DNA of 64,000 nucleotides from Gammaproteobacteria bacterium (GTDB taxonomy: Bacteria; Pseudomonadota; Gammaproteobacteria; Steroidobacterales; Steroidobacteraceae), in NCBI GenBank assembly GCA_028293745.1, contig JAQGOF010000078.1:1-64000 (forward strand). Reading direction: 5' to 3'. The notes beneath the pieces were generated by a model, which was not told the origin of the DNA, made no database searches, and saw nothing but the letters and a program-made list of their open reading frames with translations. This document shows positions 8,819 to 17,742 of the stretch, piece after piece (the first letter of the stretch is position 1; every line of letters starts with the position of its first letter). A program made the position numbers and the translations under genes.

Positions 8819-8931
8819 TGCCCGTTGCGGCCTCAGGCCACTGGAGCGGGCGGCAGAAGCCGGCGATGTAACGAGGTCGCGCGACTTCCACGATGAGGAA
8901 GGGCAGATCGTGTGGTAGGGGGATGGCCGTC

Positions 8932-8970
8932 ATGGCGCGGGGATGTGGGCGATGAACATCCCCGCGCCAT
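8932..8970. terminator. Bidirectional terminator hairpin
   Basis: A perfect 15-bp inverted repeat (arm ATGGCGCGGGGATGT at 8932-8946, complement at 8956-8970) with a 9-base loop lies between two convergent hydrolase genes. It is GC-rich; only TT follows the stem on the plus strand, so strength is uncertain. Confidence 0.65.
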
Positions 8971-9000
8971 TTCGCCGGCGCCGATGCGAAGCTGCGGCTC

Positions 9001-9978
9001 TCAGGCTTTGCAAAACGCCAACAAGTCCTCGCTGACCTGGTCCTTGAGTGTCGTGCACAGACCGTGCGGGGCACCCTTGTAGACCTTCAGGGTCGCGCCC
9101 TTGACGAGCTTGGCCTGGAGTGCGCCGGAATCGGCGAACGGTACGATCTGGTCGTCGTCGCCCTGCATGATGAGCGTCGGTACGTCGATCTTCTTGAGGT
9201 CCTCTGTTTGATCCGTCTCGGAGAACGCCTTAATGCAAAAGTAAGCGGCCGGAAAGCCCGCCATCATCCCTTGCAGCCAGAACGACTCGCGCACGCCTTC
9301 GGAGACCTTCGCGTTCGGGCGGTTGTAGCCATAGAACGGCAGGCTCAGGTCCTTCCAGAGCTGGGAGCGGTCGGTCTGGACACCGGCGCGCAGCTTGTCG
9401 AACACTTCGATCGATGTGCCGCCTGGATTGGCTGGCGTCTTCAGCATCAGGGGCGGGACGGCGGCGATTAAAACTGCCTTGGCGACGCGCTTCGTACCGT
9501 GCCGGCCGATATAGCGAGCGACTTCGCCCCCGCCAGTGGAATGGCCAACATGGATGGCATTCCTGAGATCGAGCTTCTCTACGAGGTCTGCGAGGTCGTC
9601 GGCGTACGTGTCCATGTTGTTGCCATTCCACGGTTGGCTCGAACGTCCGTGGCCGCGACGGTCATGTGCGATGCATCGATACCCGCGTGAAGCGAGATAG
9701 AACATCTGGTCTTCGAACGCATCGGCGGAGAGCGGCCAGCCGTGGCTGAAGACCACTGGCTGCCCGGTGCCCCAGTCCTTGTAGTAGATCCGTGTACCGT
9801 CTTTGGTTGTAATCGTGCTCATGGAGTGCTGTCCTTTACGGGGATTGGTGGAGGCGGACGCGCCTGTTTGTCTGGTCACCGCGGTCAGCGCCTCCGGCAG
9901 GCTTGCGAAGGCGGCAATGCTGGCGCCGGCGATCAGAACGCTGCGTCGTGAAGCAAAACCTGGGATGTCGTGGTTCAA
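9001..9978 (-). CDS. Tat-exported alpha/beta hydrolase (non-heme chloroperoxidase-like)
   Basis: The N-terminus carries a twin-arginine signal ([20 protein letters not shown]), so the folded enzyme is probably exported by Tat. The mature domain starts near [18 protein letters not shown] and matches the cofactor-free haloperoxidase/esterase family: [29 protein letters not shown], nucleophile elbow GHSTGG, acid in [10 protein letters not shown] and His in GAPHGLC. I placed the start at TTG 9978, preceded by GAGGGCTCAAGA, giving 325 residues; TTG 10029 or an internal ATG near 9822 (no signal) are alternatives. Regulatory module copy 4 lies upstream in inverted orientation. Natural substrate unknown. 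Confidence 0.85.
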   Translation of the reverse strand: MNHDIPGFASRRSVLIAGASIAAFASLPEALTAVTRQTGASASTNPRKGQHSMSTITTKDGTRIYYKDWGTGQPVVFSHGWPLSADAFEDQMFYLASRGYRCIAHDRRGHGRSSQPWNGNNMDTYADDLADLVEKLDLRNAIHVGHSTGGGEVARYIGRHGTKRVAKAVLIAAVPPLMLKTPANPGGTSIEVFDKLRAGVQTDRSQLWKDLSLPFYGYNRPNAKVSEGVRESFWLQGMMAGFPAAYFCIKAFSETDQTEDLKKIDVPTLIMQGDDDQIVPFADSGALQAKLVKGATLKVYKGAPHGLCTTLKDQVSEDLLAFCKA

Positions 9979-10029
9979 TCTTGAGCCCTCGTGATGGCGA
10001 CCGTGCCGCTTCCCTCCGGTCCGCCTCAA

Positions 10030-10098
10030 AAATTTAAACGGCGACAGCCGCTGTCCGCGTCACGACATGCAGGGATGCGTTGCTACCACTATGGAGTA
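10030..10098 (-). promoter_or_regulatory. Conserved 69-bp regulatory module, copy 4 (inverted)
   Basis: Read on the minus strand this is TACTCCATAGTGGTA (10098-10084), then TGCATGTCGTGACGCGGACA. It agrees almost base for base with copy 1 through GTGGTAGCAA and GTCGTGACGCGGACAGCGG. The third block is degenerate (TTAAATTT). It faces the Tat-exported hydrolase gene and lies back to back with copy 3, so this intergenic region holds two divergent modules. Confidence 0.75.
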
Positions 10099-10146
10099 AG
10101 GGTGGTGGTGGCGAGTACCCAATCCGGGTTGGAGCGCAGCTCCTCC

Positions 10147-10215
10147 TACCCCAAAGTGGTAGAGGGTACTCCCCGTATGTCGTGATGCGGATTGTGGGCG
10201 CTGCAAATAGCTTTC
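10147..10215 (+). promoter_or_regulatory. Conserved 69-bp regulatory module, copy 3
   Basis: TACCCCAAAGTGGTA at 10147-10161, CGTATGTCGTGATGCGGATT, then AATAGCTTTC ending at 10215. It precedes the LuxR response-regulator gene that heads the RND efflux operon, with ATG 137 bases downstream. Autoregulation by that response regulator is a testable possibility. Confidence 0.8.
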
Positions 10216-10298
10216 AGCCTGTCTGCAGCACCTCGATTTGGCTGTTGTAAGCGCACCGGTCAAGGCAGTTTCTCGTGTGGGCGCTTAAGGATATCAAT

Positions 10299-11078
10299 AT
10301 GCCGCAGCCCGTCAGAATCAAGGTGCTCATTGCGCATTCCGACCCGCTGATATCGGCCGGGCTCGCTGCCACATTGAGAAAGCGACCAGATTTCGAAGTG
10401 GTGGGTTGCACCGGCGAGCCGGCCTTCGCTCACGCGGTGCACAGTCGGTTTCCTCACCGGGACGTCGTAGTCGCCGACTACGAGTCGGCATTGCTGCTGA
10501 TCGCATCCAAAGACGGGTGGAGGGATCGCGTCATGATTCTGACCCATCGGGACGGCGAGGCGAAGATTTACCACGCACTGGAACAAGGTGCGCGCGGTTA
10601 TCTATTGCTCGGTTGCAGTCTGAAGGACTTGACAGAGGGTCTTCGGTCGATGCACGTCGGTGGTATCGCGTTGGGGCCCCTGGTCACAACCCGCATGGCC
10701 GAGTGGTTGAAACAGGAAGCGCTGACCAGGCGAGAGGCCGAGATCCTGGGAGAGATGATGTTCGGGCTGTGTAACAAGCAAATCGCCTCAAACCTCGCGT
10801 TGGCGGTTGGAACGGTGAAAGCGCACGTCAAATCCATTCTCAATAAGTTGCATGCGGCGAGCCGAACGGAGGCGGTGGCGATCGCGCAGCGTCGGGGAAT
10901 TCTAGGTGAAGAGCGCGAATGGCGTCATCGCGAGCCCTGGGCTCGAAGGCCGATCAAACGGCCGGATCTTGACCGCCGCGCTGTGATAGCACGGGAGTTT
11001 ATGGGTCAGCCCGATAGCCGGGGAGGCGCTTGCGATATCAGTGCCGACGCGGCAGAGCCCGACCACGCGCGCGAATGA
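10299..11078 (+). CDS. LuxR/NarL-family response regulator heading the efflux operon
   Basis: An N-terminal receiver (IKVLIAHSDPLISAGL; predicted phospho-acceptor Asp60 in VVVADY) is followed by a LuxR-type helix-turn-helix (LTRREAEILGEMMFGLCNKQ, GTVKAHVKSILNKLHAASRT). After the HTH there is an unusual polar, Arg-rich tail of about 50 residues. ATG 10299 has TAAGGAT upstream; an in-frame GTG at 10275 is less likely. The stop overlaps the pump gene start (ATG 11075, TGA 11076), so it is coupled to the efflux operon and probably controls it. No partner histidine kinase is adjacent. Two broken copies of this gene's start lie at 4413 and 5858. Confidence 0.9.
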   Translation: MPQPVRIKVLIAHSDPLISAGLAATLRKRPDFEVVGCTGEPAFAHAVHSRFPHRDVVVADYESALLLIASKDGWRDRVMILTHRDGEAKIYHALEQGARGYLLLGCSLKDLTEGLRSMHVGGIALGPLVTTRMAEWLKQEALTRREAEILGEMMFGLCNKQIASNLALAVGTVKAHVKSILNKLHAASRTEAVAIAQRRGILGEEREWRHREPWARRPIKRPDLDRRAVIAREFMGQPDSRGGACDISADAAEPDHARE

Positions 11079-14000
11079 ATGCGATTGTCCTCGTGGCCCT
11101 GAAGCGGCCGTATACATTCGTCGTTCTAGCCATCCTGATCCTTATTTTCGGCGGACGCGCCGCGCTGCACACCCCGACGGACATTTTCCCCAACATCGGG
11201 ATCCCTGTGGTCGCGGCCGTCTGGACGTATAACGGTCTGACGCCGGAAGACATGTCGGGACGGGTCATTTATTACTACGAACGCTCGCTCACCACCACAG
11301 TAGGCAACATTGAGCATATCGAGAGCGAGTCGCTCTACGGTCGCGGCATCGTCAAGATCTATTTCCAACCGGGTACGGATGTGGCGGCGGCACAGGCACA
11401 GGTCACTGCGGTCTCACAAACCGTGCTGAAGCAACTACCGGCCGGGATTACTCCGCCGCTGGTGCTGTCCTACAACGCCTCCTCGGTGCCGGTGCTGGCC
11501 CTACAGATCTCATCGGACCAGCTGACGGGGTCGCAGTTGTATGATATGGCCTCCAATCTGATCCGACCGTTGCTGGTGTCGGTACCGGGCGTGGCGGTCC
11601 CCGCGCCCTATGGGGGGACACCCGCCAACGTCCAGGTGGATCTCGATCAGCACAAGCTGCTGGCATACGGCCTTTCGGCGCAGGACGTATCGCATGCTCT
11701 GGCACAGCAAAATATCGTGCTGCCGGCGGGTGACCAGAAGATCGGGGCGCTCGATTTCCTGGTCGAGACCAACGCTTCGCCGGTGGATGTGGCGACCTTC
11801 AACGCGCTGCCGATCAAACAGGTGGGTGGCACGGTGGTGACCGTTGGCGACGTCGCCCATGCATACCTTGGCGGGCCGCCGCAAACCAACGCCGTTCTGG
11901 TGCGCGGACACCAGGCGGTGCTGCTAGAGGTCCTCAAGGCAGGCGATGCGTCGACGCTCGCGGTCGTGGCGGGCGTGAAGGCCAAAATACCCCAGATCCT
12001 GCGGACCCTGCCTGCAGGCGTGAAGATCACAACACTTAACGACGCTTCGACCTTCGTCAGGCAGTCGGTCGAGGAGGTCGTGCAGGAGATGGTGACGGCG
12101 GCCCTGTTGACCGGCTTGGTCGTCCTGCTGTTCCTCGGCTCCGGTCGCTCGACATTGATCGTGGCGACTTCGATCCCGCTCTCGATTCTGTGCTCGATCC
12201 TGGCGCTCGCCTGTCTCGGACAGACCATCAACGTCATGACGCTGGGGGGCCTGGCGCTGGCGGTCGGTATTCTGGTCGATGACGCGACGGTGATGATCGA
12301 GAACATCGATGCGCATTTGCGGAGCGGACTGGAGCTGAAATCCGCGATCATCGAAGCGGCGAACCAGATTGTGATTCCAACCTTCGTCTCGACACTGTGC
12401 ATCTGCATCGTCTGGTTGCCGCTGTTCCAGTTATCGGGCATCGCCGGCTACCTGTTCCTGCCGCTGGCCGAAGCCATCATCTTCGCGATGCTCGCTTCCT
12501 TTATCCTCTCGCGCACGCTGGTGCCAACAATGGCGGCCTATCTGCTGCCTGCGCAGGTCGCGGCGCGCAATGCGGGCGGCAAACCGCAAGGTGTCTTCGA
12601 CCGCTTCCAAGCTACATTCGAGCAAAGCTTCGAACGGTTTCGTGACCGCTATCGAGATCTGCTGGCGCGGGTGGTTGCGCGGCGCAGCCGGTTCATTGTT
12701 GGGTTCCTGGCGGTAGCACTCGTCTCGAGCCTGCTGCTGCCCTGGTTGGGGCGGGATTTCTTCCCCGGTATCAAGTCCGGCGAGATCGACATGCATTTCC
12801 GTGCGCCGCTGGGGCTACGCCTCGAGGAGGCCAGCAAGGTCGCATCCCTTGTGGACACTTCCGTACGTACCTTGCTGCCGGGCCATATCACAAACATCAT
12901 CGACAATTGCGGCCTGCCGACCAGTGGTATCAACCAAGCCTACAGCGCGAGCGCCACGATCGGACCGCAAGACTGCGACGTCACCATCGGCCTGAACGAC
13001 CAAGCCTCCCCGGTCGACGAGTACCGCGCGATTCTGCGCGATCAGCTGCCGAGGCGGTTCCCCGGCACGAGCTTCACTTTCCCCGCCGGCGATATCACGG
13101 CAAAGATCCTGAACTTTGGCCTGCCGGCGCCACTCGACGTGCAAATCGTCGGACGTAATATCGCAGCGAACATGGCCTACGCGCAGCGGTTGGTCGCCGA
13201 GATGCGCCGCATCCCGGGCATCGCGGATGCGGCAATCCAACAGACTCTCGCCCAGCCGACGTTACTGGTGTCCTCGCATCGCGCCTTCGCCCTCGGCGCA
13301 GGGCTGACGGAGTCAAACATTGCAAACAACACACTGGCGACCCTGTCCGGCTCTGGACAAGTCGCGCCCACCTACTGGCTCGACCATGAGACCGGTGTCT
13401 CGCACCTGGTGAACCTGCAGACACCGCAGACGCAGCTGACCTCGATGAACGATCTGGAAACGATCCCGATCGACCAGGGCGATGGCGATCCGAGCGGACA
13501 GGGTGCACAAATCCTCGGCGGCCTGAGCGAGATCACCCAGATCGGACGGCCGCTCGAGGTATCACATCGCGACATCCTGCCAGTGGTTGATATCTACGCG
13601 AGCAACGCCGGACGCGATCTGGGTGCAGTGAGCGACGCAGTCGAGCAAGTGCTGCAACGGATGAAAGGCGACCTGCCGCACGGCGCCATTGTGCGACTGC
13701 AGGGCCAGGCGGTGACGATGAAGGCGGCCTACGTGCAACTCCTGACGGGGCTCGCCCTCTCGATCCTGCTCGTGTACCTGGTGATTGTCGTGAACTTCCA
13801 GTCCTGGCTCGATCCCTTCATCATCATCACGGCACTTCCAGGCGCGTTGACCGGGATCGTCTTGGCGCTGTTCCTGACCGACACCACGCTGTCGGTACCG
13901 GCGCTGACCGGCGCGATCATGTGCATGGGCACGGCGACCGCTAACTCGATCCTGGTGGTGTCCTTTGCCCGCGACGAGCTGGCCGCACATGGCGATGCGA

Positions 14001-14230
14001 TCCGCGCGGCCGTGACTGCCGGGTACGCGCGGTTGCGTCCGGTGCTGATGACGGCGCTCGCAATGGTGATCGGCATGCTGCCGATGTCGATGTCCAACAC
14101 CCAGAATGCGCCGCTCGGGCGGGCGGTGATTGGAGGGCTGCTGGTGGCGACCTTCGCCACCTTGATGTTCGTACCCTGCGTCTTCGCACTACTGCACCAG
14201 AACCGATCTATCACGGGAGAAGTCAGATGA
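11075..14230 (+). CDS. RND efflux pump, inner-membrane permease
   Basis: The 1051-residue protein has the RND plan: N-terminal TM1 (RPYTFVVLAILILIFGG), a first periplasmic loop, TM2-6 with the proton-relay motif GILVDDATVMIENI in TM4, a second half starting near SRFIVGFLAVALVSSLLLPW, and C-terminal TM helices with the MTALAMVIGMLPMS segment. It should form a trimeric inner-membrane proton antiporter exporting hydrophobic or amphiphilic compounds (HAE-1-like; substrate not deducible). The start overlaps the regulator stop, and the end overlaps the adaptor start (ATGA 14227-14230). With the next two genes it makes a complete tripartite pump. Confidence 0.95.
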   Translation: MNAIVLVALKRPYTFVVLAILILIFGGRAALHTPTDIFPNIGIPVVAAVWTYNGLTPEDMSGRVIYYYERSLTTTVGNIEHIESESLYGRGIVKIYFQPGTDVAAAQAQVTAVSQTVLKQLPAGITPPLVLSYNASSVPVLALQISSDQLTGSQLYDMASNLIRPLLVSVPGVAVPAPYGGTPANVQVDLDQHKLLAYGLSAQDVSHALAQQNIVLPAGDQKIGALDFLVETNASPVDVATFNALPIKQVGGTVVTVGDVAHAYLGGPPQTNAVLVRGHQAVLLEVLKAGDASTLAVVAGVKAKIPQILRTLPAGVKITTLNDASTFVRQSVEEVVQEMVTAALLTGLVVLLFLGSGRSTLIVATSIPLSILCSILALACLGQTINVMTLGGLALAVGILVDDATVMIENIDAHLRSGLELKSAIIEAANQIVIPTFVSTLCICIVWLPLFQLSGIAGYLFLPLAEAIIFAMLASFILSRTLVPTMAAYLLPAQVAARNAGGKPQGVFDRFQATFEQSFERFRDRYRDLLARVVARRSRFIVGFLAVALVSSLLLPWLGRDFFPGIKSGEIDMHFRAPLGLRLEEASKVASLVDTSVRTLLPGHITNIIDNCGLPTSGINQAYSASATIGPQDCDVTIGLNDQASPVDEYRAILRDQLPRRFPGTSFTFPAGDITAKILNFGLPAPLDVQIVGRNIAANMAYAQRLVAEMRRIPGIADAAIQQTLAQPTLLVSSHRAFALGAGLTESNIANNTLATLSGSGQVAPTYWLDHETGVSHLVNLQTPQTQLTSMNDLETIPIDQGDGDPSGQGAQILGGLSEITQIGRPLEVSHRDILPVVDIYASNAGRDLGAVSDAVEQVLQRMKGDLPHGAIVRLQGQAVTMKAAYVQLLTGLALSILLVYLVIVVNFQSWLDPFIIITALPGALTGIVLALFLTDTTLSVPALTGAIMCMGTATANSILVVSFARDELAAHGDAIRAAVTAGYARLRPVLMTALAMVIGMLPMSMSNTQNAPLGRAVIGGLLVATFATLMFVPCVFALLHQNRSITGEVR

Positions 14231-15465
14231 AGCGACGCCCGGTGTTGGTGTTTGGGTTGCCGGGCGTGGCGGCGGTTGTCCTAGTGCTGTATGGCTTTGC
14301 AAAGCGCGAGTGGGCGCTGAGCCGCCTGCAGCACGTCTCAGTTGAACAGTCCGCAATCCCCGTGCAGATCATCACACCTCAGCTGGGGCCCTCCGCGCGA
14401 CCGCTCGTGCTGCCGGGCACGGTGCGCGCCTGGTCCGAGGCGCCGATCTTCGCGCAGGTCGCAGGCTACGTGCACAGCTGGAACGAAGACTACGGAGCTC
14501 CCGTGAAGGCCGGGCAACTGCTGGCGACGATCGACGCGCCGGGTCTGGATGCGCAGTACGCGGCCGCGAAGGCGGATCTCAATGTTGCAAACGCGAACTA
14601 TCGGCTCGCGGTCTCCACGGCGGCTCGCTGGCAGGCCCTGGCGGGAACGCCGGCCGTCTCCAAGCAGGAGGTGGATGTGCAGGTGGCGGGGGCGGCGGCG
14701 CGCAAGGCTCAGATGGAAGCCGCTGCACAGAATGTCGCGCGCTATGCGGCGCTCGAGTCCTTTAAGCGTGTGATAGCGCCATTCGACGGCGTGGTCACGG
14801 CGCGTCTCACCGATGTGGGCAACTACGTCAACGCAGCGGGCGGCGATGCGGGGGCGGGCAGTAACGCAACGGAACTCTTCACCGTTGCGGACGTGCATGA
14901 GATGCGGGTGTTCGTGGCGGTGCCTCAGGACTATGCGGGCGAGTTGCGAGTCGGTCTGACTGCGACTCTCCATCTGCCATCGAAACCGGGCAAACCCGTT
15001 GAGGCGAAGTTCCTAACGACGGCGCGGGCATTCAACGCGAACACGCGAACGGCAGTCACGGAGCTGACGGTAGAGAATTCCGATCGCAGACTGTGGCCGG
15101 GTACGTACGTAGATGTGGTGTTCCAAGTGCCAACCGATCCAACCGTGCTGACGATGCCGGAGGCAGCACTGATCTTTCGGGCGGCCGGAGCGCAGGTCGC
15201 GATCGTCGATGCGCACAACCGCGTCCATCTGCGCGATGTGACGCTCGGACAAAATCTAGGACAGACGGTGCAGGTCACGAGTGGCCTAGCGGTCGGCGAC
15301 CGAGTTGTAGACAATCCAGCCGCGGGCCTGTTGGAGGGACAGCCGGTACAACCGGTCACGCCGATGCCAGGCTATGCCACGGCGATACAGAGCACGCATC
15401 GTCAGCCCGAGCCCCCACCCGCGCCGGCTTCCGCCAGCGGCGCTGGGCACTCGACGACGCCATGA
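14227..15465 (+). CDS. RND efflux periplasmic adaptor (membrane fusion protein)
   Basis: The 412-residue protein has an N-terminal anchor (VFGLPGVAAVVLVLYG), a biotinyl-lipoyl-like half (VAGYVHSWNEDYGAPVKAGQ), a helical hairpin rich in Ala, the second lipoyl half (FDGVVTARLTDVGNYVNAAG), a beta-barrel domain and a C-terminal membrane-proximal domain. It links the RND permease to the outer-membrane channel. The tail is Pro/Ala-rich. Its start overlaps the permease stop and its stop overlaps the start of the outer-membrane gene (ATG 15462), indicating translational coupling. Confidence 0.95.
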   Translation: MKRRPVLVFGLPGVAAVVLVLYGFAKREWALSRLQHVSVEQSAIPVQIITPQLGPSARPLVLPGTVRAWSEAPIFAQVAGYVHSWNEDYGAPVKAGQLLATIDAPGLDAQYAAAKADLNVANANYRLAVSTAARWQALAGTPAVSKQEVDVQVAGAAARKAQMEAAAQNVARYAALESFKRVIAPFDGVVTARLTDVGNYVNAAGGDAGAGSNATELFTVADVHEMRVFVAVPQDYAGELRVGLTATLHLPSKPGKPVEAKFLTTARAFNANTRTAVTELTVENSDRRLWPGTYVDVVFQVPTDPTVLTMPEAALIFRAAGAQVAIVDAHNRVHLRDVTLGQNLGQTVQVTSGLAVGDRVVDNPAAGLLEGQPVQPVTPMPGYATAIQSTHRQPEPPPAPASASGAGHSTTP

Positions 15466-16928
15466 GACGAGGTGTCAGAGCACTGATCGCCTCGCTGGGT
15501 GTTGCGCTACTCTGCAGCTGTGATCTCGCACCGGTGTATGAGCCGCCTCATTTCCTTTTGCCCGAATCCTATCAGGGCAGCGTCCCGTTCCGCTTGGCCC
15601 ATCCGGATGAGGTCTTGTCGCCGCGCGGGGACTGGTGGACGCTGTTAGGCGACACGCACCTGAACCAGCTCGAGGACCAACTGGGGCGTGCGAACCCAAC
15701 CCTGCAGGCGGCGGCGGAAGCCTACACCCAGGCGCGCGCCCTGGCAGCGGAGGCGCAGTCACGGCTCTATCCGCAGGTGAGTACGCGAGGCCTGATCTCG
15801 GATAACAAGGAATCCGCGCATCGCCTGTTCAGCAACGGCGGCGGTTCGAAAGAGCAGGCCTCGAGTCAGATCGATGCGGCGGCCTCATGGGAGCCGGATT
15901 TCTGGGACGCGATCCGCAACAGCGCTCACGCGCAGAAGCGGCTTGCGCAGGCCAGTGCCGCGGATCTTGCAACGGCGCGGCTGAGTCTGCAGGCGGAACT
16001 GGCGAACGACTATGTCGCGGCCCGCGGACTGGACGCAGAACTCGAGGTACTGCGCCAGTCGATCGCCTCATATCAGGCGGCGGTCGAGGTGGCGCGGCTG
16101 CGAACGCAGGGGGAGATCGCCTCCGGCCTCGATCTGGCCAGAGCGCTGAGCCAACTCCATTCCGCGCAAGCGCAAGAGAGCGAGATCGCGCTGCAACGCG
16201 ATCTGATGCAGCACGCCGTGGCCGTGCTGATCGGTGCGATGCCGAGTACCTTCTCGATCGAACCGCTCAAGGAGTTCCGTTTGATTCCCCCACAGCTTCC
16301 TGCCGGCGTGCCGTCGGAGCTGCTGCAGCGCCGACCAGACATTGCGAGCGCCGAGCGACAGATGGCTGCTGCGAACGCCTCGATCGGGGTATCGCGCGCT
16401 GCGTTTTATCCCAACATCACATTCAGTGCGACCGGAGGATTCGAGGATACCGCATTCAACCTGCTGAGCCTGCCGAATAGCCTCTGGTCGGTCGGCGCGG
16501 GCGCCATGCTGCCGCTGTTCGAAGGCGGCCTGCGCCGGGCTGAGCTGCGCCGCTCCTGGTCACAATACGCGCAGACGCGCGACAACTACCGGGCGACGGT
16601 GCTAGCTGCCTTCCAGGAACTGGAAGACGGGCTGAGCTTGACGCAACACCTTGCGACCGAAGCAACGCAGCAGCATGAGGCGAGCGATCAGGCTGCGCAG
16701 GCGCTCTCCATCTCGGCGATGCTGTACCAAGACGGGCTCGACAACTACCTGAGCGTGTCGGTTGCGCAGGTGCAGGCACTCGCTGCCCAAACCACCGAGG
16801 TCCAAATACGGACCCGCCAGATGCAGGCGGCGGTTTCGCTGATTCGGGCGTTGGGCGGCGGATGGACAGTACAAGTTCTGCCAAATGAAGGGCAAACCTT
16901 GCCGTTCGGGGTGCCGGGGAAGCAGTAA
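15462..16928 (+). CDS. Outer-membrane efflux lipoprotein, NodT/OprM type
   Basis: The 488-residue product starts with a lipoprotein signal (VRALIASLGVALLCSC; acylated Cys20) and continues with the two-fold repeated coiled-coil/barrel sequence of TolC-like factors (DWWTLLGDTHLNQL, NPTLQAAAEAYTQARALAAE, SELLQRRPDIASAERQMAAA, DNYRATVLAAFQELEDGLS). It should trimerise into the exit duct of the tripartite pump. The frame is open further upstream, but ATG 15462 sits in the ATGA overlap with the adaptor and is immediately followed by the signal peptide, so it is the start. Confidence 0.95.
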   Translation: MRRGVRALIASLGVALLCSCDLAPVYEPPHFLLPESYQGSVPFRLAHPDEVLSPRGDWWTLLGDTHLNQLEDQLGRANPTLQAAAEAYTQARALAAEAQSRLYPQVSTRGLISDNKESAHRLFSNGGGSKEQASSQIDAAASWEPDFWDAIRNSAHAQKRLAQASAADLATARLSLQAELANDYVAARGLDAELEVLRQSIASYQAAVEVARLRTQGEIASGLDLARALSQLHSAQAQESEIALQRDLMQHAVAVLIGAMPSTFSIEPLKEFRLIPPQLPAGVPSELLQRRPDIASAERQMAAANASIGVSRAAFYPNITFSATGGFEDTAFNLLSLPNSLWSVGAGAMLPLFEGGLRRAELRRSWSQYAQTRDNYRATVLAAFQELEDGLSLTQHLATEATQQHEASDQAAQALSISAMLYQDGLDNYLSVSVAQVQALAAQTTEVQIRTRQMQAAVSLIRALGGGWTVQVLPNEGQTLPFGVPGKQ

Positions 16929-17099
16929 TTGAGTTCATCACTGGTACGGCTCGAGGGCTCGGAGCGCGAAATCTGCTTTGCGCCGATGTTCCGCGAAATC
17001 AAAGGGTTGCGATTGGAGGTGGCGACGCACGAAATTCTTTTCGAAGACCAGGGGCCCGAAGACCCATTTTTCTTCAGTCAAGCGGCGAATCTGCACAGA

Positions 17100-17589
17100 A
17101 TGTCGAACAAGTTTCTCCTCGTAGGCTGGCGGCGGCGCTGGAACCGGAGCCTTCTCCAATTCCTGAGTCGCCGCGTGCGCGCGGCCGTCGACATCGAAGA
17201 TCTGGCGCAGGAAACCTATTTGCGGCTGCTTAGCGCGTGACCTGGGCGAAGTGCGCAATCCGCAGGCGTACCTGTTGCGCGTTGCGAGCCATGTCGTGAT
17301 GGAATGGCGCGACCATCAGCCTCGGGCGGAATCGATCGTGACACTGGACGACGATCTGCTTGTTGATAACTGTCTGCCGGAATTCGTGTTAGATGCGAGC
17401 CTTTCGCAGAAGCGCCTGGAGCAGACGCTTGCAACGATTTCCCCCACCATGCGGGCTGTGCTGCTCCTGAGACTGCGAGACGCGCGTTCCTGCAAAGAAA
17501 TTGCACAGGAGCTCGAGATCACCGTCAGGCAGGTCAAGCGCTACCTCGCTCGCGGCTATGAGCGTTTACGCATGGCGTTGGAGAACTGA
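17100..17589 (+). pseudogene. FecI-like ECF sigma factor, split by a frameshift
   Basis: Frame one from ATG 17100 gives region 2 (FLLVGWRRRWNRSLLQFLSR, VDIEDLAQETYLRLLSA) and hits TGA at 17238. The protein continues directly in another frame: RDLGEVRNPQAYLLRVASHV, then region 4 (ISPTMRAVLLLRLRDARSCK, ITVRQVKRYLARGYERLR). Joining the frames at about 17236 restores an ordinary FecI-type sigma factor of about 160 residues, so one base is extra or two are missing. The next gene is the start of a FecR, the usual partner. Decay, a sequencing error or (least likely) programmed shifting could explain it. Confidence 0.8.
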
Positions 17590-17590
17590 A

Positions 17591-17742
17591 ATGGCGCGCG
17601 ACACGGATCCCAGGACGTCGATTACGGAGCAAGCCGCTCGCTGGTGGGGGGTGGAGTTTCACAGCGAGGGCACATCGCCTGCCGATCATCGGGAATTTGG
17701 CGAGTGGGTTGCCCGATCGCGTCGAGGCCTATCTTCGGACTA
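17591..17742 (+). pseudogene. FecR-like anti-sigma regulator, N-terminal fragment
   Basis: ATG 17591 follows the sigma-factor stop by one base. The translation ITEQAARWWGVEFHSEG, SPADHREFGEWVARS matches the N-terminal DUF4880 domain of FecR-type regulators. The reading frame shifts near 17711 (VEAYLRT continues in another frame) and all family similarity ends at about 17742, where sequence of an oppositely oriented PQQ dehydrogenase begins. The transmembrane and periplasmic parts of FecR are missing. Confidence 0.75.

Noticed and set aside
15093-15461. Upstream extension of the outer-membrane factor reading frame
   Set aside because: The extra codons overlap the adaptor gene, are not protein-like, and would bury the lipoprotein signal that starts at ATG 15462.
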